A stretch of 64,000 nt of DNA from Isoetes taiwanensis. Taxonomy: Eukaryota; Streptophyta; Lycopodiopsida; Isoetales; Isoetaceae. Below the pieces are notes generated by a model. The model was not told the origin of the DNA. It worked only from the letters and a program-made list of their open reading frames with translations, and did not search any database. Within the stretch, counting starts at the first letter, position 1. Each line of letters opens with the position of its first letter. The stretch lies in contig JAJEKV010000009.1 in NCBI GenBank assembly GCA_021234155.1, forward strand, positions 12,220,546 through 12,284,545, in the 5' to 3' direction. This document shows, piece after piece, positions 35,161 through 46,800 of the stretch. The translations under genes and the position numbers were made by a program.

Positions 35161-35253
35161 TGTTGAAAACTTTAGTAGTCAAGCAACAACAACAAATTCA
35201 CTATCAATGATCAAGATAAAATGATCAAGATATAAACTTCCATACAATGGTTA
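35161..35253 (-). repeat. Truncated 3' LTR of the copia element
   Basis: Identical to 42920-43012 except for one base. It joins directly to the end of the RNase H frame (stop at 35251-35253), so the 5' portion of the LTR and the polypurine tract are deleted. Confidence 0.85.
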
Positions 35254-35697
35254 TAGGCTAAACTGTGAAAACTTTGCTTCTGTGAGTGCCTTAGTGAACA
35301 CATCAGCCACCTGATTGTTTGTACTGACATACACCATTTGTATAATTTTCTTTGCTGCCAGATCCCTTATAAAATGCATACTAAGCTCAATGTGCTTAGT
35401 CCTTTCATGGTCAACCGGATTCTTGACTATTGCCATGCAACTTTGGCTATTAGTGAATATGTTTGTAGGATCATTCTGCATGCATCCTAGTTCATCCAAC
35501 AATCTCCTTAGCCAAACTATTTCTTTTGCCACCAAGGAGGATGCAGCATACTCTGCTTCTGCAAAAGACATGGCCACTGCACTCTGCTTCTTGCTTCTCC
35601 AGGTGATTGGTCCTCCAGCTAAGAAAACAACATACCCTGAGGTTGATCTTCTCATGCTCATATCTCCTGCCCAAATATCCTCTTGCCTGCCAGCCAA
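35251..35697 (-). pseudogene. copia RNase H domain
   Basis: Contains STSGYVVFLAGGPITWRSKK, FAEAEYAA and HIRDLAA-like HFIRDLAAKK segments, typical of Ty1/copia RNase H. About 25 residues that normally precede it are missing, and a 1-nt frameshift near 35690 separates it from the RT. It would remove the RNA strand during reverse transcription. Confidence 0.88.
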
Positions 35698-37085
35698 TGA
35701 GCTTTACTTGGGTTATGACATCTTCTGCTAAGGATATTTACTGCATAGGTAATGTCAGGTCGAGTATTGTTAGATAAATACAATAAACAACCAATTAATG
35801 TCCTATATGGAATATGTTCCATTTCAGAGATCTCCTTCTTGCTCATGGGAACATCTGCAGTTAGTTTGTGCCCTGGAACAATTGGTGTTTTAACTGGGTT
35901 TGCTTCTACCATATTAAATCTTTTCAGCATGTTATCAATATGCTTACCTTGCCTAAGATGTAACATGTTTTTCTCCCTGTCTCTTGTTACCTCTATTCCC
36001 AAGAATTGATGTAGTTCACCAAGATCTGTCATATGAAACCTGTTTTTGAGAGTTTGTTTGCATTGAGCTAGTATTTTTCCACAATTTGCTGCCATTATGC
36101 AATCATCTACATAAAGAGCAATAATGCAGAAATCTTCTCCAACTGAATATCTATAGAGATTACCATCATTTTTTAGTTTTTCAAATCCTTGATCTCTAAG
36201 AAAATTATCCATGCACAAGTACCACTCTCTTGGAGCTTGTTTCAATCCATACACTGCTTTGTTTAACTTCCAAACCTTATTTTCTCCAACTTCATACCCT
36301 GGTGGTTGCCTCATATAAACATCTTCATCCAATTTAGCATTCAAGAAGGCTGTTTTGACATCCATATGATGTAATTCTAGATTCAAAGCTGTTCCCATTG
36401 CTAATAGCACTCTAATGCTTGTAAGTTTTACAATTGGTGAGTATGTCTCATCATAATCTTTCCCCTTTTTTTGAGTATACCCTTGAGCCACAAGTCTGGC
36501 CTTAAATTTTTGACTCCCATCAGCATTATTTTCGATCTTAAAGATCCATTTGCTCCCAATAGCATTTCTGTCAGCTGGCTTTCTAACAAGTTCATACGTT
36601 TCTGTTGTTTTGAAGGATTCTAATTCCTCCTCCATTGCTTTTACCCATCTCTCCTTATCTCCACAATCTAGTGCTTCTTCAAATGACTTAGGAATTATTA
36701 CATCTTCCAATATAGCCATGATCTGATCATATTCATGCTCAGTTTAGTAAATTTAATTTTTCCAGTCTCTTACTTTTCCCTGCTGCAGACCTTCCATATT
36801 CATTGTTATTTATTTGTACATCCTCCAAGAGCTTTTCTACCTGTGTTTTTCTTCTTTTCACAATTGTATCTTCAACCAGTTCTTTATTCTCTTGCTCTCC
36901 CATGTCTAATCCATCATCATTTTCTTTTTCAACTTCACTTTCTGACTCTGAATCATATTGCACAGTCTCCTTTGTTTGAATTTCTGAATCTGCTTTACCT
37001 TCCTCTGATATCACCTTTTTTTCAATCTTAATTTCTCCTGACTTGATATTATGTCTATCCTTGTACAGAATTTCTTCATGGAAGA
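35658..37085 (-). pseudogene. copia reverse transcriptase and linker
   Basis: The 353-residue frame at 35658-36719 holds the full copia RT: WVKAMEEE at the start, GSKWIFKIE, ARLVAQGYTQ, HMDVKTAFLNA, a YGLKQAPREW motif, and the catalytic YVDD near 36110 intact. Upstream (36739-37085) is an acidic linker (for example ESESEVEKENDDG) broken from the RT by stops near 36730. The 5' side is cut by Helitron 3 at 37086. Confidence 0.92.
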
Positions 37086-40000
37086 CTAGTAATGGTGCCC
37101 AGCGTTGCTGGGCGTAAGTTGAGAGCCTATAAATGTTTTGGGTTGCAATGGAAAAAGCATGCGCAAAATATGCTCACCCTGTAATTTTTATTTTTTTAAT
37201 TGTTTTACGTATGTAAATTGAGGCACTATGTGATATTATAGTTATTATTATCTTCCATAGCAAACCAAGCCCAATGTTGTTGGATCACAGTTGGGAACCT
37301 TTCATTGAACGCAGACTGATATTTAGCAAACCAAGTGCATCATTGCTGAGCTTGGAAAACTTTGTGGTTTATATTGTCAACCTATTAGAAAGTGTGCTCC
37401 TACATGGTATAGTTTGGGATTGCATAGAAATGTACTTGCAATCGACCTTGCAATTTGCTTCTCATGTACAATATATAAGCTTTGGCTTTCTAAAACTTTG
37501 TTTTCGAACGATGTGAAGGTAAGTTGCAAGATCTACAACTTTGTGTTAGAACAATATGCTTACGGTGCCAAGTGTTGCCGGACATAACTTCAAGACCTAT
37601 AAATGATATGTCAATGATTGTTTGGCTATTAGATTATTGGGTGCTTATTCGATAATTGTTATTATTGTTTCACCCCTCCCTCTCTTTTTTTTTGGTACAG
37701 TTTTTTATGGACGTTGGTGCAAGTAATGTGTTGCTTGTGATGAATCATTAGTATCAAACAAAGGTTTCCCATTGGGGATTTATTTTACGTGAGATTCGTG
37801 TAAAACGAATTCAAACAGATATCATTTCCTTACATCGACTATTTATACCTTTCAATGGGTGAGATAAATCTACACTATATAAATCTAGTTTTTGTGGTGT
37901 CTTGAGAACCTTAAAAGCATAGCCTTGAATGCATTCATTGAGGACATCTATTCTACACTATATATTGTTCTAGTTTTTGTGATCCCCGAGAACTTAAAAG
38001 CATAACCTTGAATGTATTCATTGAAGATATTTGCTTTCTCCTTTGTTGTGTTTGATTGAGTTAGATGACTAAAAAACAACAAAAGAACAATCCACAACTT
38101 TCTTAGCAAAGCAAAGAGAAGCTAATAATTCACTTTAAGTGCCACTTCAAATGCTCTTCTAAATATGTTAAAACTTAATGGGACTCTTTTGTTGCTTATC
38201 TTTAAAAAGTTCCAATTTACAAAATAAGACCATTAATGAGAAACTACTGAGGTAATCTGCAAGATGATATAAGAAGAAATTCTCAAATGAGACACTTAGG
38301 AACTTGACTGCCATTGCAATGGAAATGGCCAGAATCATAGGTGCTAAAATAGAATGAGAGTATGTTTTTCGAAATGGGTAAAACTGAAGCGTTTGGCACA
38401 TGTTTTTATACATGCCATCTAAGTTTGAGAAACCACATTTCCACAGCTGAAACAATAGTCATGCACTTCCTTAAAATCCCATTAAATTGTCAGCCATTTG
38501 GCATCAGGATAGCAAGGGCCCTCGTTGTATTCCGCATGTCTTACATGCAAATGAGACAGACTACAATAGTCATGCACTTCCTTAAAATCCCATTCTTTAT
38601 ACCGCAACTCTAACATCATCATCTCATTGAAAAACATTAAACTCCAAATAGTGTCTGCTTGCTTATGTGATAAATCAAAGAAACTATTCCCATAATATTT
38701 CCCAGCAAGACCCTGTTGCCATATCCATGGCACACATCTCTAAAAAATTATTCTTCCACTGGAAGGAAGAAGGGTGGACTTCACGGCCTCCAACCTGCAC
38801 AAACACAACAGAAATAAAAGTGAGTAGCATCTACTAAACCATCAAAGCAGCACATAATTTGGGAAGAGGAGACCTACAATATTGTTGTTTTCAGTGTAAA
38901 TATTTAAATGGATTAATGTTTGCTTTTCCGTAGAATGTCATGACATGACAAAAAACACAATCACAAACTGCTGAACAAAAGAAAAATCAGCATGACCACA
39001 ACTACGAATTTGTCAGAGTATCTCTAGTAAAGGCCATACTCTGATGCTTAACACATCCCTTTGTGTGACCTGGAGTAGAACGAATCTGTCAGAGAAACTA
39101 ATGTCATCAAATCATGAGCATGCAGCTATCATAAACTGAATTCAAAAAATAAAATTCGTCTACGTATGCTCCAAACATGATACCTCGGTCAACACAATCT
39201 AATTGGTGCACAATTAAATGGAGCACCAAGTTTTTCCAGTTAAGAATTACAATATTTATTAAATCAATTGGCAAAGGGAATGTACTTTGTATCTCCAGGA
39301 TATCAGTTGGCTTTCTCACTGTATGAATGGATGATGTTGGGCAAGATAACAAAGCCTGTTTCGCATCATGATATCATGATATTTATATCATGAACACAAA
39401 AGTGTCCAGAGATAAAACACTTCTAGCATACACGTAATGCGGCCGCGCCTTTCCTCCCTGCTCAAGAGGGTTCTTTGAGCACCGCCGGACATGCCATCCA
39501 CACGTGAAAATGTGCTCTGAAGAAGAAAATGAAAAACTTTGCTTAGGATTTCTACATACGACCATCAAACATTATAAAGTTAAACGTTCTCCGCGGTAAT
39601 GTTATCTCTGCGCTATCTTCAGAAGAATGGGCTTTCAAGGAGCCGGAAGAGATAATTATGAATCTTTACCCGCCGTTCTATCTCCACCAAGTGTAAACTC
39701 ACGGCTACATGCTTGTCATTGCTGAAAAGCAATAAATCACTACCCAAAAAGAATTTGGCAATTTGCGGGTCTCCGGCTTTCGCCATAGCCAATAGCCGAT
39801 TTCATGGAGCATTTCAAAGCATATGCGGCATGCGGAGGTGGATGGAGTTTGTAGTTGGAAGAAAGCCGAAAAGCTCTATTAAAGTAATAAAATGAAGTTT
39901 AGCCGAACCTTGTTTTAATGGAAGCTGGTCTGGGCGGTGGCTTCTTTGCCCTAATTTCTTACGCAAAAACCACCGATGTTGCCCATATTTCTTTGTTCGA

Positions 40001-40325
40001 TGAATCGGGAAAATGGTGCAAATGCCGAGGAAAAAACCCAAACTCGTTGCTATGGAAAAAGAAAGCCTTGCCCTTTTTTTTTGGCCCGATGCAGTGCAGC
40101 GGGTTTTGGGTTGCCCCATTCCGAGCATCTCCATGGCCACGAATTGACAACCCGCTCACAAAAGCCCTAAATCGCGAGAAAAGGTAGAAAACTCGGGGGA
40201 TATCTCGACCATGGCTTCCATTTTTTTTTTTTTGTTAAATCTCTTCCATTGATTTCATCAAATCTGGGCCGTCGAAAGTTTTAGGGTTTTATGCACGACA
40301 TACACTAAAACTTTATAATAAAGGA
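37086..40325 (-). mobile_element. Helitron 3 (non-autonomous) inside copia
   Basis: Minus-strand 3' end CTAG at 37086 with the family hairpin; 5' end TCCTTTATTATAAAG at 40325; flanks A (37085) and T (40326). Length 3240 bp. If removed, the copia codons on both sides meet in the correct frame, which fixes the borders to the base. It carries a fragment (39588-39700) that is also present in Helitron 4 at 55908-56028. A diverged internal hairpin end at 37560 hints at an older nested copy. Confidence 0.92.
39588..39700 (-). pseudogene. Captured gene fragment shared with Helitron 4
   Basis: Minus-strand sequence containing 'cttggtggagatagaac', then a short intron-like stretch and 'ctccttgaaagcccattctt'. 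The counterpart at 55908-56028 is about 85-90% identical by eye. The gene of origin is not identified. Confidence 0.6.
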
Positions 40326-40363
40326 TTACATCCCTGCTTATTACTATGGACTTATCCCTTGGG

Positions 40364-40623
40364 ATAAACAGCAAGGGGGATTCACTCATGTATAAGGGGG
40401 ATATGCCATCTGCGTTACGGGGGTGGCAAAACCCCCAGATCACGGATCTTTAAAAGCAAATTTTGACCCCTTTCGAATAAAAATTACCTAGGATAGTGCA
40501 AAAAATACCAGAAAAAGGACCCCCTGCCGACCGTATATGTACGAAAATGGGTCCAAAAAACCCCCTACCCGTGCATGCAGATGTGTTATACGCCCAAAAC
40601 TGTGAACCCCCCTTGATAAACAG
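40364..40623. mobile_element. hAT-like MITE (244 bp) with 8-bp TSD
   Basis: The element at 40372-40615 has inverted ends CAAGGGGGATTCAC / GTGAACCCCCCTTG and is flanked by ATAAACAG at 40364-40371 and 40616-40623. An 8-bp duplication and CARRG-type ends fit the hAT superfamily. It sits inside the copia integrase coding region and has no coding capacity. Confidence 0.85.
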
Positions 40624-41179
40624 CCTATACCCCTTTGATTCATTATCATATCCAACCAAGAAACCAATTTGGCCTTTGTCATCTAATTTCTTTCTTAGTT
40701 CACAAGGAACATGTGCTACTGCTAGACAACCATAGGATTTGAACATGCTGAAATCTATTTCACCTTTTGAACCTGACCACAACAAGTCTGGTACATTTCC
40801 TCTTAAACTGGCAGATGGCAACTTATTTTGTATAGTGATGGCAGTTTTTAGAGCCTCCTCCCAAAGATAGTTTGGCAACCCAGATTTGTTGATCATGGAC
40901 CTTATGGCATCAAGAACTGTCCTATTTTTTCGTTCTGCCACTCCATTTTACTGAGGGCTATACCTGCATGTTAATTGCCTCTTGATCCCATTTGCTATAC
41001 AAAAAAGCTTAAATTTTGTAGAGAGGAATTCTCCTGATCTCACACATTTAAGTTTCTTCCCAGTTTCTCTTTCTACTTCTTTTACATACTGTTTGAATGC
41101 AATGAATGCTTGTGATTTCTTCTCAAGGCAATATGTTTTGCACTTCCTGCTATAGTCGTCTATGAAAGAGATAAAATAT
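40624..41179 (-). pseudogene. copia integrase core, damaged
   Basis: Reads FIDDYSRK (first catalytic Asp) near 41155, then VRSGEFLS near 41035, where the family has RSDNGGEF, so the second catalytic Asp is deleted. The conserved SPQQNG...AERKNRT segment has a TAA in place of the second Gln near 40950. The third acidic residue (Glu of AERKNRT) is present. The domain could not catalyse integration. Confidence 0.85.
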
Positions 41180-42883
41180 CTATCTCTTGTTTGTTCTTCC
41201 TCTCACATTTAGAGGGCCACAAATATTAGTGTGCACCAGCTCAAGTATTCCATTTGATCTTTTGCTGGATTTTTGGAAAGGTAGTCTATTTATTTTCCCC
41301 AGCAAACACCCTTCACAAAAAAACTTTTGATTTCCTCCTTGCTCACAATCCAGCCATCCCTTTTTGCTTAAAAACTTAATGTTATTGCAATGAGTATGAG
41401 CCAGCCTATTATGCCAAGTTGTTATTTCTGAAACATGCATTACTTTCTCACTGTCATTTTGGATACTATTCATTTGAAATAAATTTCCAACACGTTTGGC
41501 ATAAAACCTTAATTCATTTCCAAAGAAAATAGTACATGCTTTGGTGTCAAAAGTGACCCTGAAACCCAAATCAACAAGCTGGCTAACAGAAATAAGATTT
41601 TTGATAATTGTTGGCACACACAAGACATTTTCAATATCTACTATTTTTTCTTGAAGGTCTATCAACTGCAGCAGTCCTCTTCCTTCTATGCTTTGGAGTT
41701 CTCCATTTCCCACTTGAATATTCTTGGCATAAGATCCTTCAAGATTCTTGAGTAGATCAGAGTTTTGGACTGCTGATCTCTCAGCTCCACTATCAACTAC
41801 AAGCACATCAGATTTAGCATTAGCTTCTTTTCTACAAGAGATAGATAAAGCATAATTTACCTCTTCTTCATCTTCAGTTTCAGCCTTCTCCTTCTTTTCC
41901 ATCTCTGTTGCCACAAATGTTCCAGCAGCTCTTTTTCCTCCTCGATTTGAGCTAGGATTTCTGCCTCCCCTTTTGTTTGTACCACCTCTCCCCTTTCCAT
42001 AATCTTTTGGAGTTGGGCATTTTGCAGCTGAGTGCCCCTTCCCCCCACAATTGAAGCAATGGAATTCTTTGTTTAATTTTGGGCATGCATTTTTATAGTG
42101 GCCAGGCTCATGACAGTAAAAACATGTTTCTTTGTTCTTTTTCCCAGCAAAGAGAATTTCTGCAATGTCATCATCATCACCTTTTAACATTTTCTTTTGT
42201 TCTGCCTCAGTCCTTATAATGTTTTCTGCTTCCTCCCTACTTTTTGCCATGTTTCTTATGAACATTGCAAGCTGTTCATTTTCACTGACAGACCTAGCAA
42301 TAGCTAACACTTGATATCTTTCAGATTGATCAACTCCAGCACCACTAAGGTCTGCTACAATATTATCAAAGTTGTTAAAAAACTCTGAAACATCATTTTC
42401 TTCCTTCAATCTTAGTTTTCTCAACTCATTCTCTAGCAGATCAATTTGTGAAGAGCTTTTCTCTTCATAAAGCTTGAGCAAGAACATCCACATCTCTCTA
42501 GCATTTTTATTTCTGAGTTTTAATCTTATGGCACTAACCTTGCAGGTGATAATGCCTTGAGCCTCCTTTTGTCTTGCATGAATAGATCTCCCTCCACCAC
42601 TGCTCACTGTTCCAGAGGTTTCCCCAGAAGTTGCACCTCCTGATCCAGATCCTGCAACTATAGCAAAACTTCGAGTGTTTGAAGAACCACCATTAACTGA
42701 CCTTGCTGGTGTAGCATTGTTTGTACCAGTCTGAGCACCTCCTGCTCCTAGTGGATCAACAAGATCCCATAACTCTTCTACCTCCAAAATATGCTTGATA
42801 GCATCCTTCCATACTTGGAATCCAGGTCCTCCCTTGTACACCTCTACTGTACTCAGAAGACTTGCTCCAAAACGACTTGACAT
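41180..42883 (-). pseudogene. copia gag, protease and start of integrase
   Basis: A 567-residue open frame. Residues 1-45 and about 110-215 form the copia gag (QVWKDAIKHIL; ELRKLRLKEENDVSEFF). Two CCHC zinc knuckles lie at about 254-268 (CFYCHEPGHYKNAC) and 276-290 (CFNCGGKGHSAAKC). Next come a basic Gly/Arg linker, the protease active site DSGA at 364-367, and the GAG-pre-integrase zinc motif (HNRLAH...CEGCLLGK) with the start of the integrase (ELVHTNICGPL). The frame ends at a stop near 41180 where the integrase should continue. It packages and processes the element RNA. Confidence 0.92.
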
Positions 42884-42905
42884 AATTCAATGTCAAATGT
42901 AAGCT

Positions 42906-42917
42906 GCTCTGATACCA
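42906..42917 (-). other. Primer-binding site of the copia element
   Basis: TGGTATCAGAGC on the minus strand, the complement of the 3' end of initiator tRNA-Met, two bases from the LTR end at 42920. It fixes the orientation and the inner LTR border. Confidence 0.95.
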
Positions 42918-42919
42918 AA

Positions 42920-43400
42920 TGTTGAAAAATTTAGTAGTCAAGCAACAACAACAAATTCACTATCAATGATCAAGATAAAATGATCAAGATATAAACTTCC
43001 ATACAATGGTTACAACAAAAAAAACACAATGCACTGTTCAAACCATTGAACCAATGCTCGACCAAGTCTTTGTTATACAATGAAGATAAACACAATGGAA
43101 CTCTGCCTTTTCCGGCCAAACAAAACCTCGATCCTCGAGTCTGTCTGCAATGATGTCCAATGCAATCATTTATACAGTGGATCCGTCGGTGTAGGCATTA
43201 ATCTTTGAGCTCGGCAAGCCGTGATATATGCTCCTTCTAATTTTGCTTTGCGGTTATATATATCCCACATGCATAGTTTAGATTTCACGACCCATCGACC
43301 ATTGAAAGTTAATATAGATAAATAAATCAACTTTGGCTCACCATAAGAATATCTTCAACTATTGAACTTGTTGCAACCCTAACTCCTTTGTTTTGTTCCA
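42920..43400 (-). repeat. 5' LTR of the copia element
   Basis: The inner end (TGTTGAAAAA on the plus strand) is certain from the PBS. The outer end was not found because the 3' LTR is truncated; 43400 is an estimate. Confidence 0.6.
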
Positions 43401-43697
43401 GCACTGTTAATTTGAAACAATTGATCATTGCAACCATCTTGTTCTGCATCTAGTCTTCACCAAACATATGTGATGATTCTCATTTTCTAACATTTCGAGC
43501 CTTCTGGCATGCATAGTTGTACGATGTCCAGCTTGTTACTAGCCATCGTTGCGTGGCAAGTTTGGAACTGGGCATGGGGAGGGTTTTTGCGTTCTCCCTC
43601 TTGAGGTCTCTCTTCAAACCCTCGAGGAAACCCTGCATGCAAGCTCTCAACACCTTCAGAGGTAGGGAAGACTGCCAAATCCTAAACCCTACAAGAC
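43401..43697. other. Unassigned spacer
   Basis: Contains a minus-strand open stretch (43487-43678), with no recognised family, that joins the mitochondrial fragment. Confidence 0.35.
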
Positions 43698-43892
43698 TGA
43701 CAGCTTCTTCCAGGGCGGAATCCGTGGCTTGGGTCTCTGAAAAGAGGCTCAAATAACGGTTCCACCGATCCTTTAGAAGTGGATTACACAACTTTGTCAA
43801 CCGTCGAGGCAGTGGAAAGGGGCCTATTGCCACGTCCAGGAATCAGAATCCATTTGGCTGGTCTTGGAGCATGAGTTTGCCTTTTCAACTCG
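43698..43892 (-). mobile_element. Second mitochondrial fragment: 195 bp of the atp9i87 maturase
   Basis: Matches 22545-22739 over all 195 bases with one visible difference (a coding-strand C in the large insertion is T here, near 43851). It covers the RT0/RT1 region of the maturase. No other mitochondrial sequence is attached. Confidence 0.93.
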
Positions 43893-46800
43893 AATCAAAC
43901 TCAAGGATAACCAAGTCTGCATAAACCCTGGGAGGCATATCATTTAGGAAATAAAATGTTGATGAAATGTTGAGATGTTCTTCGAATAAAAGCTAAAACA
44001 TTTAAAAAATGCAACAGCAATAACCTCCACAACATGTCGTTCAGATTTCAGTTAAATCCTGGGATGACAGACAAATATGGCTATAACTTATCTAGAAGTT
44101 ATTCAGACTCCTTTGTTTCCTTTGAGCAATGAGGCATCCAATCATCCAAACGTTTACGATCACACACTTGCTTAACAACACTCAAATATTAACAGCAAGA
44201 GGATGGAATCTCACAAAGCATGATATGCATTTCTGAAACTATCAAAGACCCAGATAGAAATTATTTGGAATTTATTTAGGGTGCCCATCAACATGCCTAC
44301 ATCGAAATGAAACATGCACAGTTAAATTTAGTTGATGTATTATCATTTAGTCCATTGCAGCATGGCACATTCAATAATGGAGATCATAAGTCCAGAATAT
44401 AACATATCTCGCGCCAGATATATCGTGGAGTGATACCATGTAATATATTCCATCTTCATATCAAGGATATTTCAAAATGACAATAGCGTAAGGACGAACA
44501 AATTTAGCAGTCGTACATTCTGAATATCTCCATTAGACTTAGCATGTGATGGGATCATCTGGATATTAAGTTTGGAATAATATATCTACATGGAATGAAA
44601 GATCAAAAGCAACGAAGGACGAACAAATTTAGCAGTCGTACATTCTGCATATCCCCATTAGACTTAGCATGTGATGGGATCATATGGATATTAAGTTTGG
44701 AATAACATATCAGGAGAATGCCGCATGAACCATCAACACTATAAAAGATTCAAAGATTGAGTCAAAGCAAGGCCTATCCAAAATTCCTCAAACGAAAGAA
44801 AATTTATTAAGAGGAGCAGAGAAATGTAACAAACCTAATAGAAAGCAATATCTTTCGGTACTCCATACCTCTTAACATCTCTGATTTGCCAGCGTCAAAT
44901 CAATGCAAATCAATGCAGTATATTGTGAAGAGAGAAAACTCTAAACAGGGAAAAACAAACTGAAAATTGGAATAGCTCAAGACCTCTGGAAACTCTTATT
45001 CTTGAAGAGTGCAAATTAGAGCAGTGCAGCTGAGATGGTGGAATCCATTTACCTGTAGAGGTCGCCAAGCAAAAGGATGTAAAACAAATGGACCCATCCA
45101 TGCTGGTTCAATAGCAGCTTCCGCAAAATGATTACTTTCCCTTGAGCAGAGAAATCATAAACTCTGATCTACACGTTGGAGTTTAAATCCATTCTTAAGC
45201 CGAGCTGCATGTCTAGATCGCCACCTATAAGTCACCTTGTCACAAAAAATAAACTGGGATCGGATAAGCAATGCCGTCCAGCAGGAAATGTTGTACATGC
45301 AAAAATTAATAGTTGCTCTCCAAAAAGAATACCATTAAGCAAGTACCCGGAAAAGCATTAGAGCAATTACCCCAAAGGACAATATAACAACAAAGAGTAG
45401 AAGCAAAAACATGACAAAAGACCAATGGACACGACTTTACATACTTAACTTTGAAAGTTACAGGCGCTTATAATTGTTAGGGCTTTTATATGTCCATAAG
45501 ACATCTTCGTTGACCAACAGAAAGAATAAGATAATGCACGTTTGCTTTTGCTTTCTAAAAATTTTAGTCTTCTGCTAGATTATAGTTTGAACTAACAGGT
45601 TTTGGGTCTGCTAAAGAACCAACTTCATTCTCATCACATTCTCTAGATAACAACGAAAATATCTGCTGGAAATGAGTTTCAATACTGGAACATCATTTCT
45701 ATTCAAGGGCCAAGTCTGTGTCACATAGAATCCATGTTTTCTTAATCCACAAGCAATTTAAAAGTTTCTCTGCACACTTCCAACAGCATGTTACAATCAG
45801 AGCTTGTTGGAATATCACACAGAATACCATAAAGTGCAGCCAAAGCCTGCATATATAAGGAACTGGCTTTTCACAGTCATTTCACTGTCTATTAAAAACT
45901 GCTCGATCTCAAACACTAAAAGCTGGAGTCGAAATCAGTAAAACATACAAAGCAGTGGTTCACTGGGTATGGCCGTGGCTCTGAATTTTGTATCCTGCGA
46001 CAGCACAAAAAGAGCAAAATTTTTAAAGTGTAGACTTACAACAACTGGAGTACCTAATTTACAATGTGGCATGCTTGAAGTTATATGATGTACAGACTAA
46101 TAGAATCAACCTAATCTAGGAGGAGATTGTTTAAGAGCTAGTGTTGGATATGCGATGGATGGAATACCTGAGATCTTCATTGGATCAACACTACAGGATA
46201 TAGAGAGAAGCTGATCGTTGCAACTGTGCTGCTATTAGCAAATGAATGAAAAATTAAGTGTTGAAGTTTCAAATGGACTGGCTGGCTAGGCACATGTTCC
46301 AAAACACCCATGACTTTATTCCACCAGAATCTATGCTGCAAACTGTACAATGGAACTGGAACATCAAGACTCACAAATGCAACTCACTAATGGTTGTAGA
46401 TGGCAAGGCCATCCCTGGGGTAAATATCAGTGCCCAATAGGACCATGTCGCAATTATATAAACCTAAAAGCAATTTAAAATGGAAGCACAAATGATGTAC
46501 ATGTTGCCTCTTACAACAAACTGCATATTTTAAGCAGGCTATATACTCTCTGCAAAAGTTCAGAGGTCCTACAATAATATGCTTTGAGACTAATATGAAA
46601 GCTTACTTGCAGCATGCAAAAGAGACATCAGATGGAACTCAATACAATAAGCTAGCAGGATGTAACTTGAAAGCTTTTATTTCAAGCACATGCCTTATAC
46701 TTGCTGCTATTGCCCAACAGATATGATATGATAGAAACCTTAGGAAAAAAGGAAAGAGGATAAAGTTTTCATATGGAAATTGCATAGAAACCAGCTCGTA

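Larger units (their letters stand above)
35161..43400 (-). mobile_element. Ty1/copia retrotransposon, broken and interrupted
   Basis: Reads on the minus strand: LTR (from 42920 to about 43400, outer edge not found), PBS, gag-protease-integrase, reverse transcriptase, RNase H, and a 93-bp LTR remnant at 35161-35253. The two LTR pieces differ at one of 93 positions, which argues for a fairly young copy, yet pol carries stops and deletions. It is interrupted by Helitron 3 (37086-40325) and a hAT-like MITE (40372-40615). The 3' LTR has lost its 5' part. Confidence 0.9.
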
